This document shows positions 15,704 through 23,226 of a DNA stretch of 64,000 nt, piece after piece. Positions within the stretch are counted from its first letter, which is position 1. Each line of letters begins with the position of its first letter. The DNA comes from CAYRLW01 sp964425215 (lineage in GTDB: Bacteria > Spirochaetota > Spirochaetia > Treponematales > Breznakiellaceae). A model generated the notes under the pieces. That model had not been told where the DNA came from and did no database searches. It saw only the letters and a program-made list of their open reading frames with translations. The position numbers and the translations under genes are program-made. Where the stretch lies: NCBI GenBank assembly GCA_964425215.1, contig CAYRLW010000005.1, positions 1 to 64,000 of the forward strand. Reading direction: 5' to 3'.

Positions 15704-17353
15704 ATGTACGTATCGGCCTACGCGCCCTTTGGTTCCGAGGGTATCCTTATTCGGGTGGAAGTGGATATACGGCGGGGAATTCCGGGTTTTGATATCACCG
15801 GTCTCGCCGACGGGGCGGTTCGGGAAGCCAGGGAACGGGTTCGCTCGGCCTTTCGAAACTCTACCTTCCCGTTCCCCTCCGAACGGATCCTGGTAAACCT
15901 GGCCCCCGCGGGCTTTAGAAAGGAGGGGGCGTCTTTGGATCTTCCCATAGCCCTGGCGATCATGGCCGCCTCGGGTTTGGTCCCCTGGGCCGAGGGGCTC
16001 ATGGTCCTGGGAGAGTTGGAGTTGTCGGGCCGACTGCGGGGCGTTCGGGGAGTGTTGGCCGCCACGGCAGAGGGCCTGAAGACGGGGATCCGGGGCTTTA
16101 TCGTACCCCGGGAAAACGAGAGGGAGGCGGCGATCCTGGCTCCCGGTCGTTTTGCCGCGGTCGAAACCCTGCGGGACGCGGTCAACGCCATGGAACGGTA
16201 TGCGGAAACGGGCCGCTTAGACGAAAGCCTCCGGCTGGAAAGTTCCTTGAGAGAGCAAACCCGTGGGGATGAACAAAATCCTCTAGCGGACCCATACTCC
16301 CCGACCATAGAAAAAAACGGGGGAGACTTTTCCGAGGTCCGGGGGAACCGTCGGTACAAACGGGCCTTGGAAATCGCCGTCGCCGGGGGGCACAACCTTC
16401 TGGTGTTCGGGCCTCCGGGGTCGGGGAAAACCATGCTGGCCCGGCGTGTCCCCTCCATCATGGCTCCCCTTACGGTGGCTGAGGCGGTGGAAGCCACCCG
16501 GCTCCATAGTTTGGCCGGAGCCCTAGGCCCGGCGGACGGTTTGGTAGAGTTTCCGCCTTTCCGGTCTCCCCACCATTCGGCCAGCGCGGAGGGGATTTTG
16601 GGAGGAGGGCGAAACGTGCGGCCAGGAGAAATCAGCCTGGCCCACTGGGGGGTGCTTTTTATGGACGAGGCCCCGGAGTTTCGAACCAACGTTCTCCAGG
16701 CTCTGCGGGAACCCTTAGAGGATGGGGTAATCACCATAGCCCGGGCCGAGGGGTTTGTTCGCCTGCCTGCGGATTTTCAGCTTATTATGGCGGCTAACCC
16801 CTGTGCCTGCGGACGTCTTGGGGCCCGGCTTCCCCTTCCGGGCCGGGTCCCGGTGGCCTATTCCTACGGCGCCGGCTGTTTTTGTTCGGAGGAGGAAATT
16901 CACCGCCGCTGGCGCCGCCTGGGTTCCGCCCTGCTGGACCGGCTTGAACTCCGCGTCCCCATCGTTCCTCCCCTGGAGCTACCGCTCAGCTCCGAGGGTG
17001 AGGAATCCAGCGTCCGTATAGCCCAGCGGGTCCTCCAGGCGGTGGAAATTCAACGGCGGCGCTTTATGGGAACGGGGATACGGCGCAACGCCCGTATGCC
17101 CCCCGCCCTGATGGAACGGTACTGTTCCTTGGAAGGGGCCGCCGAGCGGGCGTTTCGGGACTCCCTGATCCGTTGGGGGTTCTCGGGTCGGGGGGCTCAT
17201 GGAATACTGCGGGTTGCCCGAACCATCGCCGATTTAGAGGGTCTTCAGGATATCCGGGAAGCTCATATCGAAGAGGCGGTTTTATACCGCCGTTTTGGGG
17301 ACGATCCCTACGACGTGCTTTCGGCGGAGAATCCGGGGATACCCTCGGCGTAG
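15704..17353 (+). CDS. comM: ComM/YifB family AAA+ ATPase
   Basis: 549 residues. N-terminal Lon-protease-like fold (about 1-170, with GFDITGLADGAVREARERVRSA and LVNLAPAGFRKEGASLDLPIALAIM), AAA+ core with Walker A GPPGSGKTMLARR at about 236-248, Walker B LFMDEAPEF, the conserved FRSPHHSAS, and a Cys cluster (ANPCACG...CFCSEEE) before a C-terminal lid. ComM is a hexameric helicase that promotes branch migration during natural transformation; annotation as magnesium chelatase is historical. Start ATG 15704 follows GGGAGG. Its 3' end overlaps the convergent PHP gene by 46 bp. Confidence 0.92.
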   Translation: MYVSAYAPFGSEGILIRVEVDIRRGIPGFDITGLADGAVREARERVRSAFRNSTFPFPSERILVNLAPAGFRKEGASLDLPIALAIMAASGLVPWAEGLMVLGELELSGRLRGVRGVLAATAEGLKTGIRGFIVPRENEREAAILAPGRFAAVETLRDAVNAMERYAETGRLDESLRLESSLREQTRGDEQNPLADPYSPTIEKNGGDFSEVRGNRRYKRALEIAVAGGHNLLVFGPPGSGKTMLARRVPSIMAPLTVAEAVEATRLHSLAGALGPADGLVEFPPFRSPHHSASAEGILGGGRNVRPGEISLAHWGVLFMDEAPEFRTNVLQALREPLEDGVITIARAEGFVRLPADFQLIMAANPCACGRLGARLPLPGRVPVAYSYGAGCFCSEEEIHRRWRRLGSALLDRLELRVPIVPPLELPLSSEGEESSVRIAQRVLQAVEIQRRRFMGTGIRRNARMPPALMERYCSLEGAAERAFRDSLIRWGFSGRGAHGILRVARTIADLEGLQDIREAHIEEAVLYRRFGDDPYDVLSAENPGIPSA

Positions 17354-18156
17354 CGGGCTTCTATTTCCCTATCCCCTGCGGTACGACCTAAGCGGCGGTC
17401 CGGTCTGGATGCTCCATGGAAATCGCTCCCCGCCGTGACCAGCAGGCCCAAGGATTTGCCTAAAAGCTCCAGACGTTGACACGATCGAACCTTTGCGGTG
17501 GGGTGCCATGCTTCCAGCCCATCCAAACCTTGGCTTTTTAGTTCTTCCACCACCTGGGGGAGTTTTCCCCAGGAAACGAAGAGAGAAAGGGGGTGGGCTA
17601 AAATCGCCACCGCCCCCGTAGCCTTGATGAGCCGCAGGGCCTCCGACAATTCCAAGGCTCCCTTGGGGGCGTAAAAGGGTTTTCCCTTGGCCAGGTATCG
17701 GGAAAAGGCTTGCTGGCGGTTTTTAACAATACCCCGCTGGACCAAAAGGGTCGCGAAGTGGGGCCGTCCCACGACCTTGCCCTCGGCTAATTTTTGAATT
17801 TCCCCGTAATCCGCCTCTACCCCCAACTCTTTCATTTGATCGAGGATCTTTAAATTTCGGTCCTCCCTCATGCGGGCTAAATTTGCCAGGGCCTCCTGGA
17901 ATTCATCGTTTAGCTTCGTAAGCCCCAGGCCCAAAAGGTGAAATTCCCCGGGCTCCCAGGCTATTTCTATTTCTACCCCCGGGATAAATTGGATTCCCAG
18001 CTCTTGGGAACGCGTGTGAGCCTCCGCAAGTCCCGCGGTGGTATCGTGATCCGTAAGCGCGAGCAGGGAAAGGTTCCTCCGTTTTGCCTCATCGATCAAT
18101 TGGGAAGGAGAAAAACTACCATCGGAAGCGGTGGAATGGCTGTGTAGGTCTATCAT
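17308..18156 (-). CDS. PHP-domain phosphoesterase (TrpH/nucleoside 3',5'-bisphosphate type)
   Basis: 282 residues from ATG 18156, the start giving the canonical N-terminus MIDLHSHSTASDGSFSPS; the longer frame to 18426 overlaps the next promoter and is rejected. Metal ligands are visible in HSHSTASDG, ALTDHDT, GVEIEI, GRPHFA, LAHP and GSDFHG. Relatives hydrolyse short RNA oligonucleotides or 3',5'-bisphosphates, hence a role in RNA turnover is inferred. Convergent overlap with comM. Confidence 0.88.
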   Translation of the reverse strand: MIDLHSHSTASDGSFSPSQLIDEAKRRNLSLLALTDHDTTAGLAEAHTRSQELGIQFIPGVEIEIAWEPGEFHLLGLGLTKLNDEFQEALANLARMREDRNLKILDQMKELGVEADYGEIQKLAEGKVVGRPHFATLLVQRGIVKNRQQAFSRYLAKGKPFYAPKGALELSEALRLIKATGAVAILAHPLSLFVSWGKLPQVVEELKSQGLDGLEAWHPTAKVRSCQRLELLGKSLGLLVTAGSDFHGASRPDRRLGRTAGDREIEARYAEGIPGFSAESTS

Positions 18157-18305
18157 CCTAGTGAAGATTCTATCATATCGTGGTACTATATACATAGACA
18201 TGGTTTGCCAAGCCCTTCCTCTGTTAAAAAGGGAAGTTTTATGGGCCTTGCCGTTTATGAAAATCCAAATCCATGCCGAAAATGGATAAAGTGGAACTAC
18301 GATCG

Positions 18306-18334
18306 TTGACTGTTCTTGTTTGCGGTCATAGAAT
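18306..18334 (+). promoter_or_regulatory. Promoter of the amidohydrolase gene
   Basis: TTGACT (18306-18311), 17-bp spacer, TAGAAT (18329-18334). The transcript would begin near 18341, leaving a short leader with AAGGA before GTG 18365. Confidence 0.6.
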
Positions 18335-18364
18335 AAAAGAACATTGTTGAAGGACGGTCCCCCC

Positions 18365-19603
18365 GTGGATAGATATTCTTTGGTAAACGGCGTACTCGTC
18401 ACGCCGGGACATGGTATTTCCACCAATGCTTTAAGGGTGGATGGAAAATTTATTATGTCCCCAGACCAATCACCCTTCCCGGTGGTGGATTTACACGGGG
18501 ACAGTTATGTGTACCCCGCCCTTATAAACGTCCATGACCACTTACGGGGCAATTATCTACCCCGGGTTGGACCCCCAGCGGGGCATTTTTATCTTAATTG
18601 GCTTCCGTGGGATAACGACCTCAAGGCTTCCGATACCTACGTGGAACGGTCAAACCTTTCGGTGGACGATTTATACCTTCTTAGTGCGTATAAAAATCTT
18701 TTTTCCGGCGTCGTCACGGTAAACGATCATTTTCCCCACGAATTGAACGACCAATTGCTCCCAAAATTGCCCATCCGGGCCATTCAGGAATACTGCCTTG
18801 CCCATGAATGTTCATCCTTTGATCTAAAATGGGGAGAGGGGATAGAAATTGAGCACGACCGGGCGTTAAAAAATAACTGGCCCTTTATCACCCATTTGGA
18901 AGAGGGCTTTGACGAAGAATCCCAGGATGGAATTGGGATCCTTGAACGGATGGGCCGCCTGGACGACCATTGTTTGTTTATCCATTGTATAGGATTTTCA
19001 GACCAGGATATCGCCAAGGTTGCCAAGTCGGGGGCCAGCATTTCCTGGTGTCCCGCGTCTAATATCTTTATGTTCAATGTGACCTGTAAAATCAAAAAAA
19101 TGCTCAAAGCGGGGATTAACGTAGCCATTGGAACCGACTCTACCCATACGGGTTCGGTAAATTTATTGGAAGAGGTACGGTTTGCCCGCCGGTCCTATCA
19201 GAACATGTACGGCGAAGATATACCCGCCAAAACGCTTTTTGAGATGGTTACCCTAAATCCCGCCAAGGCCTTCCGTATGGCCGACCGAACCGGTTCTTTG
19301 GAAACGGGAAAATGGGCCGACGTGGTGCTCTTTAAACGCCGGCTAGAGGATCCCTACGAAAACCTGGTCCAGGGCGCCATGGAGGATATCCAGCTTTTAA
19401 TTATGGCCGGACGCCCCATCTACGGGGAAATTCGATTTTTAGAGTTGCTGGACGGGAAGCTTCCTGCCGATTATTCCCTTATAACGGTGGCCGGGCGGTC
19501 CATGTTTGTTAAAGGAAACCCCGGGGCTTTGTACGCGGAGGTCCGACGTAAAGTGGCTTTCAAAAAAGTTTTAGATTATTTACCCTTTGAACCGGAAGTA
19601 TAG
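18365..19603 (+). CDS. Amidohydrolase-superfamily metal-dependent hydrolase
   Basis: 412 residues from GTG 18365, chosen because AAGGA lies ten bases upstream within the short leader; TTG 18344 or 18347 are alternatives. Amidohydrolase ligands: first-strand VHDH (PALINVHDHLRGNY), HLEEGFDEE (His), FIHCIGFS (His), GTDSTHTGS (Asp), and the C-terminal TLNPAKAFRMADRTGSLETGKWADVVLF typical of deaminase/chlorohydrolase relatives. The substrate is not identifiable. Followed after 11 bp by two cNMP-binding genes, with which it likely forms an operon. Confidence 0.82.
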   Translation: MDRYSLVNGVLVTPGHGISTNALRVDGKFIMSPDQSPFPVVDLHGDSYVYPALINVHDHLRGNYLPRVGPPAGHFYLNWLPWDNDLKASDTYVERSNLSVDDLYLLSAYKNLFSGVVTVNDHFPHELNDQLLPKLPIRAIQEYCLAHECSSFDLKWGEGIEIEHDRALKNNWPFITHLEEGFDEESQDGIGILERMGRLDDHCLFIHCIGFSDQDIAKVAKSGASISWCPASNIFMFNVTCKIKKMLKAGINVAIGTDSTHTGSVNLLEEVRFARRSYQNMYGEDIPAKTLFEMVTLNPAKAFRMADRTGSLETGKWADVVLFKRRLEDPYENLVQGAMEDIQLLIMAGRPIYGEIRFLELLDGKLPADYSLITVAGRSMFVKGNPGALYAEVRRKVAFKKVLDYLPFEPEV

Positions 19604-19614
19604 GAAGGAACAAC

Positions 19615-20643
19615 ATGCCCAAAGCACTGCAGTATAGATCCGGATCGGTGATTTACTTCCAAGGTGATGGGGCTGATAAAATTTATATTTTACAGTCCGG
19701 AAAGGTAAGTTTGAACTATCAGGATATCGAGACAGGCCAGGATATACACGACCTTGTCCAGCCGGGGGAGTTCTTTGGCGTAAAATCCGCCATGGGAAGG
19801 TACCCCCGGGAAGAAAATGCCCTGGTGCTCCAAGACGCGGCGGTGATAGCCTTTTCGGTTCCCGAGTTCGAACAGTTGGCCATGTCGAATATCCGTATCG
19901 TCATGAAGATGCTTAAGGTGTTTTCCAACCAACTGCGGCGAATCCATCTGCAGGTTTCCAACTTGATGGAAAAGGAAGAACAACAGAGTCCCGAGATAGG
20001 GCTTTTTAACGTGGGGGAGTATTACCTTAAAAATCGTCAATACGCCCAGGCAAAGTACGTGTTCGGCCGGTATTTGACCTACTACCCCGCGGGGAAAATG
20101 GCCGTGCAGGCGGCCAAATACCTCGAGTCCGCAGAAAGTTCCATGGTTCGATACGGGGACGGCAAGGGCCCCGCACCCATCGTTAACACCCCCAAGACGG
20201 GAGCTTCGGTTGTTCCCCCCAGCGTGCCTAAGAGCGCCAGCTCCGGGCCCGCCGAATTATCCGTCGTAGCCAAGGCTTATTACGACGCCGTAAGCCTCTT
20301 CTCTCAGGAAAAATACCCCCAGGCGTTCCAGGGCTTTAAAAAAATTATCGACGCCAACGAGGACGCAGAATACGTGGCCAAAAGCGTCTACGAAATAGGC
20401 CGGTGTTTATACCTAATGGGAAAATACGAGGATTGCGTTAAGCACTATACCTCCATGATCACCGCTTACCCCAAGCATCCGGATTTAGGAGACGCTTTAT
20501 ACTATATGGGTCAATGCTACGAGAAAAAGGGCGAGAAGGACCGGGCTATGACATTCTATAAAAAAATTCTGTCCATAGCGACCGACGAGGATGACGCGGT
20601 CCACATGAAAGCAAAAAAAGCCCTTAAAGCGTTGGAGGCATAA
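19615..20643 (+). CDS. cNMP-binding-domain protein with TPR repeats
   Basis: 342 residues. Residues about 1-115 form a cyclic-nucleotide-binding beta-roll (GSVIYFQGDGADKIYILQSGKVSL, VQPGEFFGVKSAMGRYPREENALV), with no helix-turn-helix following. Residues about 130-165 and 220-340 carry TPR units (AKAYYDAVSLFSQEKYPQAFQGFKKII; DALYYMGQCYEKKGEKDRAMTFYKKIL), joined by a Pro/Ser linker. It is more a scaffold or sensor than a DNA-binding regulator. Start follows GGAAGGAAC. Operon with the amidohydrolase and the next gene. Confidence 0.85.
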   Translation: MPKALQYRSGSVIYFQGDGADKIYILQSGKVSLNYQDIETGQDIHDLVQPGEFFGVKSAMGRYPREENALVLQDAAVIAFSVPEFEQLAMSNIRIVMKMLKVFSNQLRRIHLQVSNLMEKEEQQSPEIGLFNVGEYYLKNRQYAQAKYVFGRYLTYYPAGKMAVQAAKYLESAESSMVRYGDGKGPAPIVNTPKTGASVVPPSVPKSASSGPAELSVVAKAYYDAVSLFSQEKYPQAFQGFKKIIDANEDAEYVAKSVYEIGRCLYLMGKYEDCVKHYTSMITAYPKHPDLGDALYYMGQCYEKKGEKDRAMTFYKKILSIATDEDDAVHMKAKKALKALEA

Positions 20644-20644
20644 A

Positions 20645-21283
20645 TTGGCGATGGATCTTTCGGCGTTCAGCCGCTTTGCCCGGGTGTTTCAAAAGGGCGA
20701 GATTATATTTTCCGAGTTTGAGCCCGGGGACGCGTTCTATCTTATCCAGTCCGGGCGCGTCCAGTTGGTTAAAATCATCGGGGATATCGAAAAGACCCTG
20801 GATATCCTCCATCCTTCTGAAATGTTCGGCGAAATGGCCATTTTGGAGGATTCCCCCCGGTCCGCCACGGCCATCGCCCTGGATCAGGTAAAGGTTTTAG
20901 AGTTTAATCGGGCCAATTTTGAAGTTCTTATGATGGGGAACCCCCAAATAGCTCTTAAACTGCTAAAATTATTTACAAAAAGAATTTACGATCAAAAACG
21001 GCGGTTTATGATTCTTACCCTGGACGATCCCCAGGCTAAAATAGCCGATGTGTTTCTTATGCTCGACGAGACCCAACCGGTCATCGATCGGGAATCGGAA
21101 CGCCGGGAGTTCAAAACCACCATGGACGATATAGCCCACTGGGCGGGCATGACCAGCGAACAGGCAAAGGATGTTTTGAACCACTTTGTTACCCAGCGGC
21201 GGGTGGAAATATTCAACGATAAGATCGTGGTAAAAAATATCAACGATTTTCAACGATTTGTGAATTCCCGCCGGAAAAAGTAG
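20645..21283 (+). CDS. Crp/Fnr-like cNMP-binding protein
   Basis: 212 residues from TTG 20645, which lies six bases after GGAGG; ATG 20651 is the alternative. The cNMP domain covers residues about 5-120 (FQKGEIIFSEFEPGDAFYLIQSGRVQLVK, FGEMAILEDSPRSATAIAL, a phosphate-binding-cassette-like loop). Residues about 150-205 (EFKTTMDDIAHWAGMTSEQAKDVLNHFVTQRRVEIFNDKIVV) resemble a winged helix, so DNA binding is possible. The protein could read out cAMP from a cyclase such as that at 690-1991; this link is inference. Confidence 0.85.
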   Translation: MAMDLSAFSRFARVFQKGEIIFSEFEPGDAFYLIQSGRVQLVKIIGDIEKTLDILHPSEMFGEMAILEDSPRSATAIALDQVKVLEFNRANFEVLMMGNPQIALKLLKLFTKRIYDQKRRFMILTLDDPQAKIADVFLMLDETQPVIDRESERREFKTTMDDIAHWAGMTSEQAKDVLNHFVTQRRVEIFNDKIVVKNINDFQRFVNSRRKK

Positions 21284-21291
21284 GAATTCCC

Positions 21292-21320
21292 TTGTCCTTT
21301 TTAAGAATGTTTCGCATATT
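21292..21320 (+). promoter_or_regulatory. Promoter of the second nitroreductase, -10 six bases before the ATG
   Basis: TTGTCC (21292-21297), 17-bp spacer, CATATT (21315-21320), six bases to ATG 21327; no Shine-Dalgarno sequence. Confidence 0.45.
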
Positions 21321-21326
21321 TTAAGC

Positions 21327-21905
21327 ATGAAAATTATCAATGCCATAGAAAAAAGACGCGCTTTTCGCGCCTTTGACCCGGACAAAAAGGTTAATCGGGA
21401 TATTTTACAGCGTTGTGTGGAAGCCGCCCATGTAGCCCCCTCGTACGCGAACAAGCAGGGTTGGCGCTGGATTATCGTCGATCAAGAGCCTTCCCTTTCG
21501 GAATTGAGAAAGGCCCTTAGCGCCGGTAATTATTGGGCCCTCCAGGCTCCCGTGCTGGCCGCCCTGGTGACCGACGAGGCGTGGACCCCCACCGCCAGCG
21601 ACAACCGGGCCTACGCCCCCTTTGGGGCCGGCCTTTCGGCCATGAATTTCATGAACCAGGCCGCGGAAGAGGACCTAATTGCCCACCCCATGGCGGGTTT
21701 TGATCCCCTAATCGCGAAGCAAGCCCTGGGTATCCCTTCGAACCATATCTGTATGCTCCTTATATCCGTCGGTTATAAGGGCTCGGACGCCCAGCTAAAG
21801 GAACACCATCAGGCTTCCGAACGGGCGGCCCGAAGCCGCCTTCCCTTGGATCGAATCATGGCGTGGAACGCCTGGACCGATTCTTTAGAGCCCGAACAAA
21901 GTTAA
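21327..21905 (+). CDS. Nitroreductase-family protein
   Basis: 192 residues. N-terminus AIEKRRAFRAFDPDKKVN and APSYANKQGWRWIIVD are the FMN-binding elements; GAGLSAMNFMNQAAEEDLIAHPMAGF and LLISVGYKG follow the family pattern. Distinct from the copy at 8931-9503 (low visible identity). Function as an NAD(P)H-dependent oxidoreductase is by family only. Confidence 0.88.
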   Translation: MKIINAIEKRRAFRAFDPDKKVNRDILQRCVEAAHVAPSYANKQGWRWIIVDQEPSLSELRKALSAGNYWALQAPVLAALVTDEAWTPTASDNRAYAPFGAGLSAMNFMNQAAEEDLIAHPMAGFDPLIAKQALGIPSNHICMLLISVGYKGSDAQLKEHHQASERAARSRLPLDRIMAWNAWTDSLEPEQS

Positions 21906-21973
21906 AAGCTTCCCTGATCGGAGAAATTGGTCAATCTTGACCTTTTTCTCCTTTTAAGTATAATCGACCTCAC

Positions 21974-22046
21974 GCCAAGATGGCTCAGATGGCAGAGCGA
22001 CGCACTCGTAATGCGTAGGTCCCGGGTTCGATTCCCGGTCTTGGCT
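21974..22046 (+). tRNA. tRNA-Thr (CGT)
   Basis: Acceptor GCCAAGA (21974-21980) with TCTTGGC (22039-22045), anticodon stem ACGCA/TGCGT around CTCGTAA giving anticodon CGT, T-arm CCGGG-TTCGATT-CCCGG, discriminator U. CCA is not encoded. Confidence 0.93.
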
Positions 22047-22047
22047 G

Positions 22048-22083
22048 AAGAAAAGCCGGACATCGTGTCCGGCTTTTCTTTTT
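22048..22083 (+). terminator. Rho-independent terminator of tRNA-Thr
   Basis: Stem AAAAGCCGGACA / TGTCCGGCTTTT with a short loop directly after the tRNA, ending in TCTTTTT. Confidence 0.85.
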
Positions 22084-22134
22084 CGGTTTCGCTTAGGCGA
22101 AACCGAACAGTGGCTGAGCGGCATCCATGCCGCT
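22083..22134. other. Two further perfect hairpins after the terminator
   Basis: TCGGTTTCGC / GCGAAACCGA (22083-22092, 22097-22106, loop TTAG), then AGCGGCAT / ATGCCGCT (22117-22124, 22127-22134). Neither is followed immediately by a U-run. They fill the gap between tRNA-Thr and the ArsR promoter; a small RNA or protein-binding sites are possible. Confidence 0.4.
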
Positions 22135-22163
22135 GAGGGTCCCCAGCCGTGACTGTTTTTTTC

Positions 22164-22211
22164 TTGACTTTTTTAGTCGGAGGTCGTACTATCTTATTCG
22201 AGATATCGAAT
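22164..22211 (+). promoter_or_regulatory. ArsR-type gene promoter with overlapping operator
   Basis: TTGACT (22164-22169), 17-bp spacer, TACTAT (22187-22192). The palindrome TATTCGA-GATA-TCGAATA (22195-22212) covers the expected transcription start and touches the ATG, as in autorepressed ArsR/SmtB genes. Confidence 0.7.
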
Positions 22212-22664
22212 ATGGTTGACCTGAAAGAAGAAAAAGAAAATGACGAAGAAGCCGCCGCGCGGTTAGCACAGGCGCTTTCTCATCCGGTGCGGCTACGCAT
22301 CCTGAAACTCCTTCGCGAAGAGGGTGCCTACGTCATGCATCTTACCAACAGGCTGGGACGACCACAGGCGAATATTTCACAGCACCTGGCCATTCTTCGT
22401 GATGCGGGGCTTGTTATTGATGAGCGGGAGGGAATGTCGGTTATCTATTCCGTGCGGGACCATAGGATTTTTGATCTTATAGACCGGCTTGCGGATCTTT
22501 CTCCCGCCGCGTGGCGTTCGTCCCCTGGCGGTTTTTCCGATTCGTCCCGGTGTGAGGGTGGTGGGGGTTGTGGAGAACGGAATCTGCCTTCCCATGGGGC
22601 TGGCATCAAACATGGTATGGGACAGGAAGGGGCTTGTCACTGTCCCCGTTGCAAGGGTCGATAG
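22212..22664 (+). CDS. ArsR/SmtB-family metalloregulator with Cys/His-rich tail
   Basis: 150 residues from ATG 22212, placed directly after the operator. Residues about 15-100 form the ArsR winged helix (RLAQALSHPVRLRILKLLREEGAYVMHLTNRLGRPQANISQHLAILRDAGLV; recognition helix QANISQHLAIL). The C-terminal 45 residues are Gly-, Cys- and His-rich (SRCEGGGGCGERN, SHGAGIKHGMG, CHCPRCKGR) and could bind metal, so metal or redox sensing is inferred. A matching palindrome precedes the next gene at 22762-22785, suggesting it represses both. Confidence 0.88.
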   Translation: MVDLKEEKENDEEAAARLAQALSHPVRLRILKLLREEGAYVMHLTNRLGRPQANISQHLAILRDAGLVIDEREGMSVIYSVRDHRIFDLIDRLADLSPAAWRSSPGGFSDSSRCEGGGGCGERNLPSHGAGIKHGMGQEGACHCPRCKGR

Positions 22665-22677
22665 ATGATAGTACAGA

Positions 22678-22728
22678 GTACGGTGAAAAAGAACAGGCCT
22701 TTGAATGTACCGTACGAATTTATTTTTG
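22678..22728 (+). terminator. Possible terminator after the ArsR-type gene
   Basis: GTACGGT (22678-22684) pairs with ACCGTAC (22709-22715) across a long loop and is followed by AATTTATTTTT. A 7-bp stem with a 24-nt loop is weak. Confidence 0.3.
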
Positions 22729-22761
22729 GTATTAACCCGCGGGTTTGATTTTTTTATTTTA

Positions 22762-22785
22762 AGTTATTCGAAAAATCGAATAACT
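22762..22785 (+). promoter_or_regulatory. ArsR-type operator upstream of the Cys/Gly-rich gene
   Basis: Perfect inverted repeat with 10-bp arms AGTTATTCGA and TCGAATAACT around AAAA. Its core TATTCGA-N4-TCGAATA is identical to the palindrome at the ArsR start. TTGATT at 22745-22750 may be the -35. Confidence 0.7.
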
Positions 22786-22804
22786 ACGTACAGGAGGCAA
22801 GAAG

Positions 22805-23071
22805 ATGTACGGAACTTGTTGCGGAGGCGACTGCAGACAGAACCGAGGTCGCGGTTGGAGGTATGGTTCAGGACGGGATGAATTCCTCGGTTCTGGACGG
22901 TTTGGCGGATGGAGTCCCGAAATGGCACATCATTTTGGAGGCGGTTATGGTGGCGGCTTTGGATGGGGCCATGGTCCCACGAAGGCTGAGCGTAAGGAGT
23001 GGTTGGAGAATTTCAAAAAGCACTTGGAAGAGCGGCTTTCGGATGTGAACGAAGAGATCGAAAAACTCTAA
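22805..23071 (+). CDS. Small Cys/Gly-rich protein with C-terminal coiled coil (DUF5320-like)
   Basis: 88 residues; start ATG 22805 follows AGGAGG. Begins MYGTCCGGDCRQNRGRG (four Cys in the first ten residues), has a Gly/aromatic/His middle (HHFGGGYGGGFGWGHG) and ends in a charged helix (RKEWLENFKKHLEERLSDVNEEIEKL). This layout resembles small proteins of the DUF5320 type, of unknown function, often near metal-cluster genes. Likely controlled by the adjacent ArsR-type protein. Confidence 0.7.
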   Translation: MYGTCCGGDCRQNRGRGWRYGSGRDEFLGSGRFGGWSPEMAHHFGGGYGGGFGWGHGPTKAERKEWLENFKKHLEERLSDVNEEIEKL

Positions 23072-23122
23072 GCTATCCGTCCCTTTCCCCCAGTTTAAAA
23101 ATTATGGTATAGTGGGATCTCC

Positions 23123-23146
23123 GCGAAAGCCATAGGCTTTCGCGAT
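23123..23146. repeat. Perfect hairpin upstream of the PAS kinase
   Basis: CGCGAAAGCC / GGCTTTCGCG with a short ATA loop, between a TATAGT box (23110-23115) and the next hairpin. It may be a leader structure of the kinase mRNA. Confidence 0.5.
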
Positions 23147-23155
23147 TTCCTCATG

Positions 23156-23194
23156 GAGGCTGTCCGGTAACCCCCTTGAGTTATCGACAGCCTC
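23156..23194. repeat. Diverged hairpin B-like repeat, copy 6
   Basis: 39 nt like the other hairpin-B units, with the same ends GAGGCT...AGCCTC and central AAC...GAGTT, but different inner stem: GAGGCTGTC pairs with GACAGCCTC and GGTAAC with GTTATC. Both arms changed together. It ends 32 bp before the kinase start. Confidence 0.55.
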
Positions 23195-23226
23195 AAGTGA
23201 TAGTGTCCCAGGGGGTGGGGTCCACG

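Noticed and set aside
15718..16737. 339-codon minus-strand ORF inside comM
   Set aside because: Antisense shadow of a well-conserved gene; composition is Arg/Ser/Pro-rich with no motif.
15704..17353. Magnesium chelatase subunit
   Set aside because: Architecture is that of ComM/YifB; no tetrapyrrole genes are nearby.
17308..18426. Longer PHP protein starting at 18426
   Set aside because: The first 90 residues are not PHP-like and would overlap the amidohydrolase promoter; family proteins start at MIDLHSHS.
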